This document shows, one piece after another, positions 28,643 through 36,218 of a stretch of 37,667 bases of DNA; within the stretch, counting starts at the first letter, position 1; every line of letters begins with the position of its first letter. Source of the DNA: an uncultured Pseudomonadota bacterium. Its GTDB lineage: Bacteria > Pseudomonadota > Alphaproteobacteria > RF32 > CAG-239. The notes beneath the pieces are model-generated. The model searched no databases. It was not told the DNA's origin and saw only the letters and a list, made by a program, of their open reading frames with translations. The DNA is taken from the NCBI GenBank assembly GCA_949297185.1, contig CASFRM010000022.1, positions 1-37,667 on the forward strand, given 5' to 3'. Made by a program: the position numbers and the translations under genes.

Positions 28643-30295
28643 ATGTTCGGACGATCTAAAGAAATAAATAAATCAAGCGCGTGGAAAAAACTTGAGAGCC
28701 AAGCTAAAAAAATGCGCAAAGTTCAAATGCGTGATATGTTTGACAAAGATCCGAAAAGAGCAGAAAAGTTTACCTTAAAGCTTGATAATATGGTGCTTGA
28801 TTTTTCTAAAAACATTATTGATGACAAAACTTTTGAGTGTTTGTTGAAGCTAGCTAAACAAGCTAAGGTAAAACAAAAAATCGAGCAAATGTTTGCCGGT
28901 GATAAGATAAATATTACCGAGGATAGGGCGGTTTTACATATTGCTTTGCGCAACAAAGAAAATAAACCGATTTATGTCGACGGTAAAAATGTTATGCCGG
29001 AAATCAATAATGTTTTGGCTAAAATAAAGAATTTTTCCGAAGCTGTGCGTTTGGGTAAGTTCAAAGGTCATACCGGCAAAAAACTTACAAATATTGTAAA
29101 TATTGGTATTGGTGGGTCTGATTTGGGACCGAAAATGGCGGTAGGAGCGTTGAAAAAATATTGGAGAAAAGGAATTAATTGCCATTTTATTTCCAATATT
29201 GACGGAACGGCATGTGCAGAAGTGTTGAGCAAATTGGATCCAGAAACAACATTATTTATAGTTTGTTCCAAAACATTTACTACCATTGAAACTTTGACCA
29301 ACGCCAAAACTTGCCGCCATTGGTTGGTTGATGCTTTGGGTGAACACGCGGTGTCAAAACATTTTGTTGCAGTTTCTACAAATGCTAAGGAAGTAGAAAA
29401 ATTCGGAATTGATACCGAAAATATGTTTGAATTTTGGGATTTTGTCGGCGGCAGATATTCAATGTGGTCGGCTATTGGTTTGATTATTGCCATTGCCGCC
29501 GGATATGATAATTTTGAAAAGATGTTGGCAGGTGCTAACGAAATGGATAAACATTTCTTTAATAGTGAAGCTGACAAAAATATTCCGCTTATCTTGGCTC
29601 TTTTAAGTGTTTGGTACAATAACTTCTTTAATGTTCGCAATCATGCGGTTGTGGCCTATGATCAGTATTTAACATATTTGCCGGCTTATTTGCAACAGTT
29701 GGTGATGGAAAGTAATGGTAAATTTGTTAATCTTGATAATAAATTCATCAATTACCAAACTTCTCCGGTGATTTTTGGTGGAGCGGGAACAGATGTTCAA
29801 CACTCGTTTTTCCAGATGATTCACCAGGGAACCAGCTTTGTGCCTTGTGATTTTATCGTACCGGCAATTTCACATAACGAAATTGGTGACCATCATGAGA
29901 TTTTGCTTGCTAATGTTTTGGCTCAGAGCGAAGCGTTGATGAAAGGCAAAACTGTTGCCGAAGCTGCCAGTGAGTTGAAAGCTGCCGGAAAGTCGGTTGA
30001 TGAGATAAACAGGCTTAAAAAATATAAAAGCTTTAAGGGAAATCGTCCGTCTAACACCATAATATTCAAAAAAATTGATGCCTATGCTTTGGGTATGTTG
30101 GTGGCAATGTATGAGCATAAGACTTTTGTTGAAGGAATTATTTGGAATATTGATTCATTCGATCAAATGGGAGTTGAGCTCGGAAAACAAATGGCACTAA
30201 AAATATTGCCGGAATTGCAAGGCAGCCGCGAAAGTAAAGACCATGATTCTTCTACCAAAGCTTTAATCAAAATGATTAAAAAAATGAGAAAATAG
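28643..30295 (+). CDS. pgi: Glucose-6-phosphate isomerase
   Basis: Interconverts glucose-6-phosphate and fructose-6-phosphate. At 550 residues the length is standard. Visible signatures include NIGIGGSDLGPKM, FWDFVGGRYSMWSAIGL, the catalytic glutamate in LVMESNGK, the histidine in GTDVQHSFFQ, and the lysine in GVELGKQM. It lies in the lspA-to-ZIP operon, two bases after the second M16 gene, with mutL starting directly at its stop. Confidence 0.97.
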   Translation: MFGRSKEINKSSAWKKLESQAKKMRKVQMRDMFDKDPKRAEKFTLKLDNMVLDFSKNIIDDKTFECLLKLAKQAKVKQKIEQMFAGDKINITEDRAVLHIALRNKENKPIYVDGKNVMPEINNVLAKIKNFSEAVRLGKFKGHTGKKLTNIVNIGIGGSDLGPKMAVGALKKYWRKGINCHFISNIDGTACAEVLSKLDPETTLFIVCSKTFTTIETLTNAKTCRHWLVDALGEHAVSKHFVAVSTNAKEVEKFGIDTENMFEFWDFVGGRYSMWSAIGLIIAIAAGYDNFEKMLAGANEMDKHFFNSEADKNIPLILALLSVWYNNFFNVRNHAVVAYDQYLTYLPAYLQQLVMESNGKFVNLDNKFINYQTSPVIFGGAGTDVQHSFFQMIHQGTSFVPCDFIVPAISHNEIGDHHEILLANVLAQSEALMKGKTVAEAASELKAAGKSVDEINRLKKYKSFKGNRPSNTIIFKKIDAYALGMLVAMYEHKTFVEGIIWNIDSFDQMGVELGKQMALKILPELQGSRESKDHDSSTKALIKMIKKMRK

Positions 30296-32095
30296 ATGCC
30301 GATAAGAATTCTGCCGTCAAACCTTGTTAACCAAATTGCTGCAGGTGAGGTCGTAGAGAGGCCGGCATCGGTGGTTAAAGAATTGGTGGAAAATGCCTTA
30401 GATGCCGGTGCCAGCAGTGTGGAGGTTAGCTTATCGGAGGGCGGAAAAACACTAATTACCGTAACCGATAACGGCAAAGGTATGAGTGCGGAAGAACTTA
30501 GTTTGGCGGTTGAACGGCATGCAACCTCAAAATTGCCTGATGATAACTTGTTTAATATTTGTTTCTTTGGTTTTCGCGGTGAAGCTTTGCCTTCTATTGC
30601 TTCGGTATCAAAGTTAAGTATTGTAACCAGAAAAAAAGAAGATGATTCAGGTTGGAAAATTGAGGTAAACAGTGGTAAAAAATCTGAGGTTATGCCCGCG
30701 GCGTGCAATAAAGGAACCAGAATCGAAGTTAGGGATTTGTTTTATGCCACTCCGGCAAGATTGAAGTTTTTGAAAACAGCTACAAGCGAGATTGCTGCTT
30801 GCGTGGATGTAATGCAAAGAATTGCCTTGGCTAATCCGGATGTTAGTTTTTCTTTGTATGCCGATGGAAAAAAGAAATTTTATTATCCAGCGGCTACAGG
30901 AGACTTGTTTGAGGCGAGAATCGAAAGACTTTCTGCCGTTATGGGCAAGGAATTTAGAGATAATGCAATATTAATCGATACAGAACGCGAAAATCTGAAA
31001 ATAAGCGGTTATATTTCTTTGCCGACGCTAAATAAAGCCAATTCTTTGTCGCAATTTTTGTTTGTAAATAATCGACCGGTAAGAGATAAACTATTGCTTG
31101 GAGCTATTAAAGGAGCTTATCAAGATGTTTTGACGGCAGGGCGCTATCCGATGTGTGCGTTGTTTTTTGATTTGCCGCCGGAAGATGTTGATGTGAATGT
31201 GCATCCGACCAAAGCCGAGGTAAGATTTTATGACAATAATTTGGTCAGAGGTTTGTTGGTGACAGCTATCAGAAATGCTTTAGAAAGAGCTTCAGGAAAA
31301 ACTTCTAATACATTGGATTTAAATAAAATTGCGGTGCCGGAATGTTCAAGGCCGATGGAATTATCAGAGCCACAGCCATTTGTTTTTGCGACAGGTTCGA
31401 ATATTTGGCAAAGTCGTCCGAATCATGCAAGTACACAAGCTGTTTTACCGGAGTTAGAACATAAATTTTCGCTTAAAGTAGAAGCCCAACCAGAGGTAAA
31501 TAATGTTGAAGAAATAGGTCCGTTGGGCTTGGCAAGAGCTCAATTTAATGACACTTATATCATATCGCAGACGCCGGAGAGTATTATAATCGTTGATCAG
31601 CATGCAGCTCATGAGCGTATTGTGATGGAGAAGTTAAAAGAAGGTTTGCGTGAGCATAAACAAGCAACACAGATGCTTTTAATCCCAGAGATTGTTGAAC
31701 TTAATCCGGCCGAAAAATCCAGAATTTTGGAAAATGCCGAACAGCTGCAGCAGTTGGGACTCGAAGTTGAAGAGTTTGGAACTACGGCGGTTATAGTGAG
31801 AGAAATCCCGGCATTGCTTGGTAATGTAGATGTCTCTGGACTGATTCGTGATATAGCCGAGCAAATGGTCGAGTGGGGCGGGGCTTTTGAATTAAAAGAA
31901 AAATTGCATCTGGTTTGTGCAACGATGGCTTGTCATGGATCGGTGAGGGCGGGCAGAAGACTTAATGTTGAGGAAATGAACCGTCTTCTTAGAGATATGG
32001 AAAGGACGCCGCATTCGGGACAATGCAATCATGGTCGTCCGACTTATGTGGAACTTAAAATTAAAGATATTGCCCATTTATTTGATAGGAAATAA
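30296..32095 (+). CDS. mutL: DNA mismatch repair protein MutL
   Basis: The N-terminal GHKL ATPase domain shows NQIAAGEVVERPASVVKELV, DNGKGM, FRGEALPSI and ATPARLKFLK. The C-terminal dimerisation domain has the endonuclease motif DQHAAHERIVME (D434, E440, E445) and a QCNHGRPTY motif near the end, so this MutL should nick DNA, as expected in bacteria without MutH. It has 599 residues. Its ATG directly follows the pgi stop, and the ZIP gene follows three bases later. Confidence 0.97.
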   Translation: MPIRILPSNLVNQIAAGEVVERPASVVKELVENALDAGASSVEVSLSEGGKTLITVTDNGKGMSAEELSLAVERHATSKLPDDNLFNICFFGFRGEALPSIASVSKLSIVTRKKEDDSGWKIEVNSGKKSEVMPAACNKGTRIEVRDLFYATPARLKFLKTATSEIAACVDVMQRIALANPDVSFSLYADGKKKFYYPAATGDLFEARIERLSAVMGKEFRDNAILIDTERENLKISGYISLPTLNKANSLSQFLFVNNRPVRDKLLLGAIKGAYQDVLTAGRYPMCALFFDLPPEDVDVNVHPTKAEVRFYDNNLVRGLLVTAIRNALERASGKTSNTLDLNKIAVPECSRPMELSEPQPFVFATGSNIWQSRPNHASTQAVLPELEHKFSLKVEAQPEVNNVEEIGPLGLARAQFNDTYIISQTPESIIIVDQHAAHERIVMEKLKEGLREHKQATQMLLIPEIVELNPAEKSRILENAEQLQQLGLEVEEFGTTAVIVREIPALLGNVDVSGLIRDIAEQMVEWGGAFELKEKLHLVCATMACHGSVRAGRRLNVEEMNRLLRDMERTPHSGQCNHGRPTYVELKIKDIAHLFDRK

Positions 32096-32098
32096 AAA

Positions 32099-32875
32099 AT
32101 GAGTGTGTTTATGCATGGATTGTTGGCAGCATTAGCTGCCGGAATGTTTACCGGTTTGGGCGGATTGTGTATATTTGTAGAAAAACGGTACTCAAAATCG
32201 GAAATTAATCAACTGCTTAATTTGGCTGCCGGAGTGATGTTGGCGGCATCATTCTTTTCGTTGTTGGTACCGTCCATGAATGATATCATTAAATACGATG
32301 AACAAAATTTGTATAAAGATGCTTTGGCTTATGTGTTATCCGTTTTTGCCGGTGTGTTGTTAGTGTGGATATTGAATCTTGTATTGCCCCACGAACATAA
32401 TGCTATGGGACGGCATGGACCAAATTTTGATGTAAAAAAAGCTTGGCTGTTTATTATTGCCATAACACTGCATAAACTTCCCGAAGGGTTGGCCGTGGGA
32501 GTCGCATACGGAGCAGAAACAATAATTAATCCGTTGTCTTTGGTTATAGGAATTGCCGTTCATAATATTCCGGAAGGTTTGACAATCGCAATATCATTAA
32601 TTGGAGCAGGGTATTCTAAACTTAAGGCTGCTGCCGTAGCTTTTTTAATCGGTTTTATGCAACCGGTAGGAGCTTTGGTTGGGTTGTTGTTGATGGATAT
32701 AAGCTTTAACATTATTCCCTACGGAATGGCTTTGGCCGGGGGAACGATGCTGTTTGTGGTAATAAATGAAATTTTGCCAGAAACATATGGTATGAAAAAC
32801 AGCAATAAATCGGCAGCCGCGGTATTTTTTGGTTTTATTATAATGACTTTTATCTCAATAGTTTTTCATGAATAA
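32099..32875 (+). CDS. ZIP-family metal ion transporter
   Basis: An inner-membrane transporter, probably for zinc or related divalent metals. The 258 residues form about eight membrane segments, with a His-containing loop (LPHEHNAMGRHG). The two metal-binding helices have HKLPEG (H125, E129) and HNIPEG (H155, E159). It resembles the bacterial ZupT/GufA-like group. AGGAAAT precedes the ATG. It is the last gene of the operon that begins at lspA. Confidence 0.9.
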   Translation: MSVFMHGLLAALAAGMFTGLGGLCIFVEKRYSKSEINQLLNLAAGVMLAASFFSLLVPSMNDIIKYDEQNLYKDALAYVLSVFAGVLLVWILNLVLPHEHNAMGRHGPNFDVKKAWLFIIAITLHKLPEGLAVGVAYGAETIINPLSLVIGIAVHNIPEGLTIAISLIGAGYSKLKAAAVAFLIGFMQPVGALVGLLLMDISFNIIPYGMALAGGTMLFVVINEILPETYGMKNSNKSAAAVFFGFIIMTFISIVFHE

Positions 32876-32891
32876 AAAAATAAAAAAACTG

Positions 32892-32920
32892 TTGACGGAA
32901 AAATAAACTTAAGTTAAATA
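32892..32920 (+). promoter_or_regulatory. Promoter of tRNA-Ser
   Basis: TTGACG (32892-32897) and TAAATA (32915-32920) are 17 bases apart, 15 bases before the tRNA. Confidence 0.5.
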
Positions 32921-32935
32921 TAAGCCCAGTGCCGA

Positions 32936-33023
32936 GGAGAGTTGGCAGAGTGGTAATGCAGCGGATTGCTAATCCGTCATCGGGAATACCGATGCACAGG
33001 TTCGAGTCCTGTACTCTCCGCCA
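32936..33023 (+). tRNA. tRNA-Ser (GCU)
   Basis: The acceptor stem GGAGAGT/ACTCTCC, the D arm, anticodon loop TTGCTAA (anticodon GCT), the long class II variable arm CATCGG/CCGATG, the T arm with GGTTCGAGTCC, discriminator G and encoded CCA are all in place. A normal, intact gene. Confidence 0.96.
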
Positions 33024-33025
33024 CT

Positions 33026-33062
33026 AAAAAACAGCCGTTTGCTTTGCAAGCGGCTGTTTTTT
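33026..33062 (+). terminator. Terminator of tRNA-Ser
   Basis: AAAAACAGCCG-TTTGC pairs with GCAAG-CGGCTGTTTTT to form a long stem, ending in a T run. Confidence 0.9.
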
Positions 33063-33202
33063 GTATTGGAGACAGGACTACCCCTTTAGGAACTTAAGAT
33101 TGCTTGCATTATATATAAAATTCTGGTTGAGTTTTTTTATAACTGTGATATGAGGAGAATGTTAAGTTATATTTATATCTAATCTAAAAAAAATTATTTT
33201 TT

Positions 33203-33457
33203 ATGAAAACTTTTGCTTATATCTGCGGGTTGATTTTATGGTTCTTCTTAGCCGTAATTTTGACAACTTTAATCGGTGCATTTTGCGGTTGGGTCGTTGG
33301 ATGGTTCTTCGGAGACACAATTCTAGGAATTTTGGCTTCCTTTGGAGTTAAAGGATTTGCAATGTGGCAAATCGGAGCCTTTTTGGGATTTGTCGGCGGT
33401 GTTTTCAAAAGCACGACGATAAACAAAAATGTTAATCAGAGAAATTCAGATTTTTAA
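33203..33457 (+). CDS. Small glycine-rich membrane protein, 84 aa
   Basis: Two long hydrophobic segments (about 5-30 and 36-68) carry small-residue spacings such as GAFCGWVVGWFFG and GAFLGFVGGVF, suited to tight helix packing. A polar Asn-rich tail follows. I do not recognise a family. The region before the ATG is AT-rich without a clear ribosome site. A terminator follows, so it is a one-gene unit between tRNA-Ser and the SHOCT pair. Confidence 0.6.
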   Translation: MKTFAYICGLILWFFLAVILTTLIGAFCGWVVGWFFGDTILGILASFGVKGFAMWQIGAFLGFVGGVFKSTTINKNVNQRNSDF

Positions 33458-33470
33458 GTTATCACTTTTC

Positions 33471-33504
33471 AGCGATCTCGATATTTTGGCGAGGTCGCTT
33501 TTTT
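33471..33504 (+). terminator. Terminator after the 84-aa gene
   Basis: AGCGATCTCG pairs with CGAGGTCGCT (one G-T pair), followed by six T. Confidence 0.85.
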
Positions 33505-33603
33505 ATATTTATATTGTTTGACTTTATTTTATTTATGAAATATTCCTATGATTGTTAGTGAGTTGTATTTTGTTGACAACGCTTTGTTATAAGGGGAAAA
33601 GGT

Positions 33604-34227
33604 ATGGATGTCGAAAAGCTTGAAAAATTAGCCGCTCTAAAAGAAAAAGGAATTCTTACGCAAAAAGAATTTGATGAACAGAAAAAGATACTGCTTAATG
33701 AAGAAGATGAAAGACCAAAAACGAAAAATTCTGGAAAGTCCAGAAGGTCTAAGACTGTATCAGATTCCGATGATGGTGATTTGTCGTTGTGGGAATATTT
33801 TGTTAAGTGTACTTTTGAAAAATATGCCTCTTTTAAGGGGAGAGCTCGCAGAAAAGAATTCTTTGGATTTTATTTGTTTTATATATTAATATCTTTTGTA
33901 ATTCAGTTGTTTGTTGCACTGGTTTCAGGAGGAAATCCAGAAGCAGTACAAATTATTGGTTGGTTAATCTCGTTGTTTATGTTCTTGCCTATTTTGGGTG
34001 TTACCGTCAGAAGGTTGCATGATGTTAATTATTCGGGATGGTGGGCAGCATCACCATATGTAATGGTATTCTTTGTGATATCTGCAATGCTTCTTCAAAC
34101 ACCGGTGCTGATGGTGTTTGCTGTGTTGGCATTTTTGATTTCTTTTGTTCCGTTGGTAGCGTGCTTTTTCAAAAGCGATATGGAGGAGAATGATTATGGA
34201 GAAGTTCCTGCAGGAGTGATAGAATAA
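33604..34227 (+). CDS. SHOCT + DUF805 membrane protein
   Basis: Residues 1-32 form a SHOCT module (LEKLAALKEKGILTQKEFDE), then a charged linker (35-60), then a DUF805 domain (about 65-195) with LWEYFVKCTFEKYASFKGRARRKEFF, four membrane segments and the conserved RRLHDVNYSGWW. DUF805 function is unknown; SHOCT is a short helical module found on many membrane proteins and thought to mediate oligomerisation. The ribosome site is AAGGGG. The next gene starts one base after its stop and carries a near-identical SHOCT module at its other end. Confidence 0.87.
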   Translation: MDVEKLEKLAALKEKGILTQKEFDEQKKILLNEEDERPKTKNSGKSRRSKTVSDSDDGDLSLWEYFVKCTFEKYASFKGRARRKEFFGFYLFYILISFVIQLFVALVSGGNPEAVQIIGWLISLFMFLPILGVTVRRLHDVNYSGWWAASPYVMVFFVISAMLLQTPVLMVFAVLAFLISFVPLVACFFKSDMEENDYGEVPAGVIE

Positions 34228-34228
34228 T

Positions 34229-34600
34229 ATGGCTTTGTTACTATATTTGATTTATATCTTTTTAATCCTTTTTATTCTTTATTGGATTATTCAGGTTCCT
34301 ATCAGAATAGCCAAGAGTAGGGGCGTTTCTGGAAGTGAGTTGACAACAATTTCAATATTGAGTTGGTGCGGAATCCTTTTTGTCGGATTTACTTGGTTTA
34401 TTGCTATTGTTTTGGCATTGATTTGGCAGCCGAAAGATTGGATAGATAAAAGCAAGGCTATACCCGAAAAAGAAAAAAATGCTAACAAACTTGATAGTCT
34501 TGAAATGTTGGAAAAACTTGGAAATCTTAAAGAAAAAGGGATTATAACGGAACAGGAATTTAAAAAAGAAAAAAACAAAATAATGAAGAATATAACATAA
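34229..34600 (+). CDS. Membrane protein with C-terminal SHOCT module
   Basis: Residues 1-25 form a first membrane segment and 40-66 a second with GFTWFIAIVLALIWQPK, resembling the Imm_superinfect-type two-helix membrane domain. The C-terminus (about 88-120) is a SHOCT module, MLEKLGNLKEKGIITEQEF, close to the N-terminal module of the preceding protein. The assignment of the membrane domain is tentative. GGAG lies before the ATG, inside the end of the upstream gene. Confidence 0.72.
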   Translation: MALLLYLIYIFLILFILYWIIQVPIRIAKSRGVSGSELTTISILSWCGILFVGFTWFIAIVLALIWQPKDWIDKSKAIPEKEKNANKLDSLEMLEKLGNLKEKGIITEQEFKKEKNKIMKNIT

Positions 34601-34603
34601 TTT

Positions 34604-34636
34604 AATACCCCCGATTTTAGTTCGGGGGTATTTTTT
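34604..34636 (+). terminator. Terminator of the SHOCT gene pair
   Basis: AATACCCCCGA pairs with TTCGGGGGTATT around a short loop, followed by T. A strong GC stem. Confidence 0.92.
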
Positions 34637-34662
34637 AATTGTTTGCAACAAATAACTTGTTT

Positions 34663-34691
34663 TTGACACTTGTGTAAATGTGGTGTAGGAC
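34663..34691 (+). promoter_or_regulatory. Possible promoter of the TerC gene
   Basis: TTGACA (34663-34668) is a perfect -35. With a 17-base spacer the -10 is the poor TAGGAC. The 96-base leader is too short for a yybP-ykoY manganese riboswitch plus expression platform, which often controls such genes. Confidence 0.35.
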
Positions 34692-34728
34692 TCGTTTCGG
34701 TTAAGTAAATTAATGGAGAGTTTATACA

Positions 34729-35703
34729 ATGTGGGAAAAAATCGAATATTTGTTTACTCATCATGCAGTATTGTCTCAAGAGGCAATGTGGGGAATTTTT
34801 GGTGTAGTTGTTTTGGCTTTGTTGTTTTTTGATTTGTTCCTGTTTAATCGTAAAAATGAAGTGCCGAATTTTACTCATACCTTGGTATTGTGTATTCTAT
34901 ATATAGCTGCTGCTTGCGTGTTCGGTGTGTTTGTTATATATGAAGAGGGCGCTGCAAAGGGAATGGACTTTTTTACAGGCTTTTTGGTCGAAAAAAGTTT
35001 GTCTTTGGATAACATCTTTATCATGTCTTTGGTGTTTGCCTCAATTGGTGTGCCGCGTCAATATCAACACCGAGTCTTGTTCTGGGGAATCTTGGGCGCC
35101 ATCGTTATGCGAGCATTGTTGATCTATGTCGGTGAAACTTTAATCGCTCATTTCCATTGGGTGCTTTATGTGTTTTCTGCTGTTTTGGTATATACCGGAG
35201 CCAAAATGCTTTGGGCTAAAAATGAGGAAAATGCTGATTTTAAGGACTCGAAAGTATTTAATCTAATTTCAAAAATATTCCGTGTTACCAAAAGGGTTCA
35301 TGGACCGCAATTTATAATTAAGAAAAATAAGAAATATTATATAACTCCGTTGTTATTTGCTTTATTGGTTATCGAAACCATGGATGTTATTTTTGCTTTG
35401 GACAGTATTCCTGCAATATTCTTGATTACACAAGATGTATTTATCGTATATACAAGTAATATATTTGCGATTTTGGGATTGCGTGCTTTGTATTTCTTAT
35501 TGGAAGCTGTTGTTCACAAATTCAAATATTTGAAACCAGCATTGGCAATTATTTTAATCTTTATAGGTCTTAAAATATTTGTACCTAAACTGTTTGGTTT
35601 TGAGTTGGAAGCTTGGCATTCTTTGTCGGTTACTTTCGGACTTTTGTTTGCCGGAATTGCGTTTTCTATGTACAAAACCAGAGAAAACAAACAGGCTGAA
35701 TAA
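34729..35703 (+). CDS. TerC/Alx-family integral membrane protein
   Basis: The 324 residues form about nine membrane segments. The family boxes are FFTGFLVEKSLSLDNIFIM, with acidic and amide residues inside the membrane, and IETMDVIFALDSIPAIF, with paired aspartates. Alx and TerC relatives have been linked to manganese efflux and to metalation of exported proteins; tellurite resistance is only a historical name here, since no other ter genes are present. GGAGAG lies before the ATG. Confidence 0.92.
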   Translation: MWEKIEYLFTHHAVLSQEAMWGIFGVVVLALLFFDLFLFNRKNEVPNFTHTLVLCILYIAAACVFGVFVIYEEGAAKGMDFFTGFLVEKSLSLDNIFIMSLVFASIGVPRQYQHRVLFWGILGAIVMRALLIYVGETLIAHFHWVLYVFSAVLVYTGAKMLWAKNEENADFKDSKVFNLISKIFRVTKRVHGPQFIIKKNKKYYITPLLFALLVIETMDVIFALDSIPAIFLITQDVFIVYTSNIFAILGLRALYFLLEAVVHKFKYLKPALAIILIFIGLKIFVPKLFGFELEAWHSLSVTFGLLFAGIAFSMYKTRENKQAE

Positions 35704-35718
35704 AAATGAAAAAAACTC

Positions 35719-35747
35719 TTGCCAAAAAAATAAATGCGTATTATATT
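35719..35747 (+). promoter_or_regulatory. Promoter of tRNA-Lys
   Basis: TTGCCA (35719-35724) and TATATT (35742-35747) are 17 bases apart, 20 bases before the tRNA. Confidence 0.6.
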
Positions 35748-35767
35748 CCGCTCTGTCATTGAATGAC

Positions 35768-35843
35768 GGGTGCGTAGCTCAGTTGGTAGAGCAACTGACT
35801 CTTAATCAGTGGGTCTGGGGTTCGAACCCCCACGCGCCTACCA
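35768..35843 (+). tRNA. tRNA-Lys (CUU)
   Basis: The acceptor stem GGGTGCG/CGCGCCT, the D arm GCTC/GAGC, anticodon stem ACTGA/TCAGT with loop CTCTTAA (anticodon CTT), T arm TGGGG-TTCGAAC-CCCCA and encoded CCA are intact. Its 3' end and terminator are repeated about 190 bases downstream. Confidence 0.95.
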
Positions 35844-35847
35844 ATTA

Positions 35848-35880
35848 AAAAAAAGGTCTCTTCATGAGACCTTTTTTTGT
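35848..35880 (+). terminator. Terminator of tRNA-Lys (first copy)
   Basis: AAAGGTCTC and GAGACCTTT pair around TTCAT, followed by T. A second copy lies at 36040-36072. Confidence 0.9.
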
Positions 35881-36039
35881 TGGATAGGTAATGTTGGGTT
35901 TGAACACCAGAGGCTGGGGTTCGACTACCAGCGAAAGCGATACGGGGGTATCGCGGTGAGCGAAGCTCATGAGCGCCAGTGCAACTCGAGCCTTTTATAA
36001 AAGGCGAAGAGTAACCCCCCCCCACGCGCCTACCAATTA

Positions 36040-36072
36040 AAAAAAAGGTCTCTTCATGAGACCTTTTTTGTT
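36040..36072 (+). terminator. Second copy of the tRNA-Lys terminator
   Basis: The same AAAGGTCTC/GAGACCTTT stem and loop as after tRNA-Lys, with one fewer T in the tail. It would end any transcript running through the hairpin-rich insert. Confidence 0.8.
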
Positions 36073-36153
36073 GATAAGGGTTAATGTTAAAGCGCCTTGG
36101 GGATATACTAAGAGTTGTTATTCGTAATATCTTGTTTGTTTTTTAATAATTGC

Positions 36154-36181
36154 TTGCTTTAATTCCTTTTTTAACTATACA
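36154..36181 (+). promoter_or_regulatory. Promoter of the AsmA-like gene
   Basis: TTGCTT (36154-36159) and TATACA (36176-36181) are 16 bases apart, 38 bases before the ATG at 36219. Confidence 0.45.
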
Positions 36182-36218
36182 ATAGGTGCGAAAGTTTTTT
36201 TACAAGGAGATGTCTCAA

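Larger units (their letters stand above)
35832..36088 (+). repeat. Duplicated tRNA-Lys 3' end and terminator flanking a structured insert
   Basis: Bases 35832-35895 (acceptor end, CCA, terminator and about 20 bases beyond) recur at 36024-36088 with a few small differences. Between them is a tRNA T-arm-like start GGGGTTCGA (35916-35924), then 88 bases (35925-36012), then AACCCC at 36013, so the second tRNA tail looks split in its T loop. The 88-base insert has three perfect hairpins: GCGATAC/GTATCGC (35937-35954), GAGC/GCTC (35958-35968) and GCCTTTTATAAAAGGC (35990-36005). No protein gene fits here. Confidence 0.7.

Noticed and set aside
34637-34728. yybP-ykoY manganese riboswitch before the TerC gene
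   Set aside because: The leader between the upstream terminator and the start is too short, and I see neither the paired motif loops nor an expression platform.
34729-35703. Tellurite resistance operon
   Set aside because: Only a lone TerC/Alx homologue is present; no terZABDE partners exist in the window.
35756-36025. Minus-strand frame with GVRTPDPLIKSQ-type peptide
   Set aside because: This is the well-known artefact of translating a tRNA gene antisense; it overlaps tRNA-Lys and its duplicated tail.
36186-36218. GTG start of the AsmA-like protein at 36186
   Set aside because: AAGGAG at 36204-36209 lies inside that extension and is correctly spaced for ATG 36219; the extension would precede the membrane anchor with no purpose.
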